DNA from: Clostridia bacterium
GTDB taxonomy: Bacteria; Bacillota; Clostridia; Oscillospirales; CAG-272
Assembly: GCA_017397205.1 (NCBI GenBank)
Contig: JAFQJX010000080.1
Span: forward strand, 1 to 6,376
Length of the DNA: 6,376 bases
Direction: 5' to 3'
Part shown: one piece after another, positions 4,397-6,376 of the stretch
Numbering within the stretch: the first letter of the stretch is position 1
Layout of the letters: the number at the start of each line of letters is the position of its first letter
The notes under the pieces: generated by a model
Databases searched by the model: none
Seen by the model: only the letters and a program-made list of their open reading frames with translations
What the model was told of the DNA's origin: nothing
Program-made: the position numbers and the translations under genes

Positions 4397-5986
4397 ATGA
4401 TTACTGTAACCAACCTGACCTTTGCCTTTGGCACGCAGCTTTTGTTCAAGGACGTGGACCTGAAGTTCACTCCCGGCAACTGCTACGGCATTATCGGCGC
4501 CAACGGCGCGGGGAAATCCACCTTCCTCAAGCTTCTTTGCCGTGAGCTTGAGCCCACCAAGGGGGAGGTGCACATTCCCGCAGATATCCGTATGTCCGTG
4601 CTCCGTCAGGACCACTACGCCTTTGACTCCTATACCGTCCTTGACACCGTCATTATGGGCAACCGTCGCCTGTATGACGTCATGAAGGAAAAGGACGCCA
4701 TCTATCTCAAGGAGGACTTCACCGACGAGGACGGCATCCGCGCCTCGGAGCTGGAGGGGGAATTTGCCGAGATGGGCGGCTGGGAGGCAGAGTCCGACGC
4801 CTCCCGTCTGATTCAGGGGCTGGGGCTTTCCGCAGACCTGCTCTGGAGCGAGATGTCCACCCTGCAGGAGAGCGAGAAGGTCAAGGTGCTGCTTGCACAG
4901 GCGCTGTTCGGCAACCCTGAGATTATTCTCCTCGACGAGCCGACAAACGGCCTGGACCTTGCCGCCGTGCGCTGGCTGGAGGAGTTTCTGATGGACTACT
5001 TCGGCACCGTGCTGGTCGTGTCGCACGACCGACATTTCTTAAACGACGTCTGCACCAATATCGTAGATATTGACTTCGGCTCCATCAAGATGTTCGTGGG
5101 GAACTACGAGTTCTGGTACGAGTCCTCGCAGATGATGCAGCGGCTAATCAAGCAGCAGAACAAGCGCGCCGAGGAAAAAATCAAGGAGCTGGAGGCGTTT
5201 ATTGCCCGCTTCTCCGCCAATAAATCCAAGTCCAATCAGGCAACCTCCCGTCGCAAGCTGCTGGAGAAAATCACGGTGGAGGAGCTGCCCGTATCCTCCC
5301 GTCGCTATCCCTTTATTTCCTTTGAAATGGACAGGGAGCCGGGCAAGGATATTCTTTCGGTGGAGGGGCTGTGCAAATCCCAGGACGGCGAGGTGCTGTT
5401 CCGCGACGTTTCCTTCCTCGTTGGCAAGGGCGACAAGATTGCCTTCGTCGGCGACGACCGCAGCGTGACCGCTCTGTTCCGTTGCCTGATGGAGGAGGAG
5501 ACCCCCGACGCGGGCACCTTCCACTTCGGCGTTTCCATTTCCACCTCCTATTTCCCGAGGGACAACACCCCCTATTTTGAGGGGCATAAGGAGAGCATTC
5601 TGGATTGGATGCGCCCTTATTCCAAGGACCAGAACGAAACCTATATCCGCGGCTTCCTTGGCAGAATGCTGTTCTCGGGCGACGCCCCCCACAAGTGCGT
5701 GGAGGTGTTGAGCGGCGGCGAAAGGGTGCGCTGTATGTTCTCGCGCATGATGCTGTTCGGCTCCAACCTGCTGATCATTGACCAGCCCACCAACCACCTG
5801 GACCTGGAGTCCATTACCGCCGTCAACAACGGCATGCGCGATTTCAAGGGCATCATTCTGTTCTCCTCGCACGACTATGAGATTGTCAGCACGGTTGCCA
5901 ACCGTGTCATTGAGCTGACGCCCGACGGAATGGTGGATTTCCGCGGCACCTACGAGGAGTATCTTGCCAGAAAGGCAGGCGAGTAA
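4397..5986 (+). CDS. ABC-F family ATPase, YbiT/YkpA type, with one degenerate ATP site
   Basis: A soluble protein with two ABC domains and no membrane segments. ABC-F proteins bind the ribosomal E site and act in translation. Length 529 aa, close to E. coli YbiT. NBD1: Walker A GANGAGKST (34-42), signature LQESEK (156-161, normally LSGGEK), Walker B ILLDEPTN (177-184), D-loop GLD where HLD is usual, and switch SHDRHFL. A charged linker (about 241-300) includes RFSANKSKSNQATSRRK, typical of this subfamily. NBD2: Walker A replaced by GDDRSVTALF (352-361) without the lysine, intact signature LSGGER (438-443), Walker B LLIIDQPTNHLD with Gln463 in place of the catalytic Glu, and switch SSHD. ATPase site I (NBD1 Walkers plus NBD2 signature) is therefore complete, while site II is degenerate. 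The ATG at 4397 has AGGAG (4387-4391) five bases upstream and matches homologue N-termini; the frame is open back to 4331. rsmG follows after one base. A resistance role is not indicated. Confidence 0.93.
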   Translation: MITVTNLTFAFGTQLLFKDVDLKFTPGNCYGIIGANGAGKSTFLKLLCRELEPTKGEVHIPADIRMSVLRQDHYAFDSYTVLDTVIMGNRRLYDVMKEKDAIYLKEDFTDEDGIRASELEGEFAEMGGWEAESDASRLIQGLGLSADLLWSEMSTLQESEKVKVLLAQALFGNPEIILLDEPTNGLDLAAVRWLEEFLMDYFGTVLVVSHDRHFLNDVCTNIVDIDFGSIKMFVGNYEFWYESSQMMQRLIKQQNKRAEEKIKELEAFIARFSANKSKSNQATSRRKLLEKITVEELPVSSRRYPFISFEMDREPGKDILSVEGLCKSQDGEVLFRDVSFLVGKGDKIAFVGDDRSVTALFRCLMEEETPDAGTFHFGVSISTSYFPRDNTPYFEGHKESILDWMRPYSKDQNETYIRGFLGRMLFSGDAPHKCVEVLSGGERVRCMFSRMMLFGSNLLIIDQPTNHLDLESITAVNNGMRDFKGIILFSSHDYEIVSTVANRVIELTPDGMVDFRGTYEEYLARKAGE

Positions 5987-5987
5987 G

Positions 5988-6376
5988 ATGGGGACCCTGG
6001 ACGTTGCCCGCTTTACCGCCGACCTTGGCCGCGCGTTCAAGGAAAACGGCATAGGGGGACTTCTCTCCCACGAGCGCACCCTCGCCTTTGCCCGTCTGAC
6101 CGAGCGCATGCTTGAGGAAAACGAAAAATACAACCTGACCGCCATTCGCGAGCCAGAGAAAATAGCCCTTTTGCATTACGCCGACTGCGCCACCCTTTCC
6201 GCCATGCTCCCGAAGGGGGCAAGCGTGATTGACGTGGGCTGCGGCGCGGGCTTTCCCACCCTGCCGCTTGCCATTCTGCGCCCTGACCTTTCCATTCTCG
6301 CCGTGGACTCCACGGAGAAGCGCGTGCGGTACGTTGAGGAAACGGCGCGTCTGCTCGGGCTTGAGAACGTGACGGC
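5988..6376 (+). CDS. rsmG: 16S rRNA (guanine527-N7)-methyltransferase RsmG (GidB), N-terminal part, cut by window edge
   Basis: SAM-dependent Rossmann-fold methyltransferase of G527 in the 530 loop of 16S rRNA; its loss gives low-level streptomycin resistance in several bacteria. 129 codons are visible of a usual ~210-240. Hallmarks: KYNLTAI (47-53), LLHYADC (61-67, corresponding to the family's H-x-x-D-S segment), the SAM-binding glycine loop IDVGCGAGFP (81-90, usually DVGTGAGFPG; here Thr follows FP) and AVDSTEKRVRYVEETARLLGLENV (105-128). The ATG at 5988 is one base after the ABC-F stop (TAA-G-ATG). Only a weak purine-rich GGCAGG precedes it, so translation is probably coupled to the upstream gene. 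The usual rnpA-mnmE-mnmG neighbours are absent. The reading frame is intact to the last base. Confidence 0.94.
   Translation, partial: MGTLDVARFTADLGRAFKENGIGGLLSHERTLAFARLTERMLEENEKYNLTAIREPEKIALLHYADCATLSAMLPKGASVIDVGCGAGFPTLPLAILRPDLSILAVDSTEKRVRYVEETARLLGLENVT

Noticed and set aside
4160..6145. Long minus-strand open frames (291 and 333 codons) opposite the ABC-F gene
   Set aside because: They are shadows of the ABC-F gene and the start of rsmG, with no credible ribosome sites and no recognisable domains.

Overview
The window looks like a chromosomal segment of a Gram-positive, moderately GC-rich clostridial bacterium, possibly Oscillospiraceae/Ruminococcaceae-like. This placement is inferred from gene content: an AbrB/SpoVT-type regulator with a Cys-rich tail, sigma-A type promoters, strong AGGAGG/GAGG ribosome sites, and linked rlmH, pgk-tpiA and rsmG. 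No 16S rRNA or other decisive marker is present. No CRISPR array, IS element, tRNA or rRNA gene was seen.

Layout. 1-560 (+): C-terminal half of a cysteine desulfurase, cut by the window edge inside the codon of its PLP lysine. 609-806 (-): a 65-aa protein of uncertain function ending in a terminator. 898-1377 (+): RlmH, the 23S rRNA pseudouridine-1915 methyltransferase. 1405-2104: a lower-GC module bounded by two strong bidirectional terminators. It holds two small divergent regulators, an AbrB-like protein with a zinc-ribbon-like tail (-) and a Cro/C1-type HTH protein (+). The 116 bp between them is AT-rich and carries a consensus sigma-A promoter, a weaker opposing promoter and two inverted repeats built from the same 9-base half-site. 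2118-4196 (-): pgk-tpiA glycolytic operon with its own sigma-A promoter. 4397-5986 (+): a YbiT/YkpA-type ABC-F ATPase. 5988-6376 (+): start of rsmG, one base after the ABC-F stop and probably translationally coupled to it.

How the genes relate. Much of the window is core metabolism and ribosome function: tRNA thiolation or Fe-S supply (desulfurase), rRNA methylation (RlmH, RsmG), a ribosome-associated ABC-F protein, and triose-phosphate glycolysis. The AbrB/HTH pair is the accessory-looking part.

Most noteworthy: (i) in the ABC-F protein every motif loss (NBD1 signature, NBD1 D-loop, NBD2 Walker A lysine, NBD2 Walker B glutamate) falls in the same composite ATP site, while the other site is intact; (ii) the divergent regulator pair shares half-sites and overlapping -35 regions; (iii) Pgk carries an insertion of about 36 residues beside its substrate loop; (iv) a strong Shine-Dalgarno with a 15-codon reading frame lies upstream of the ABC-F gene.
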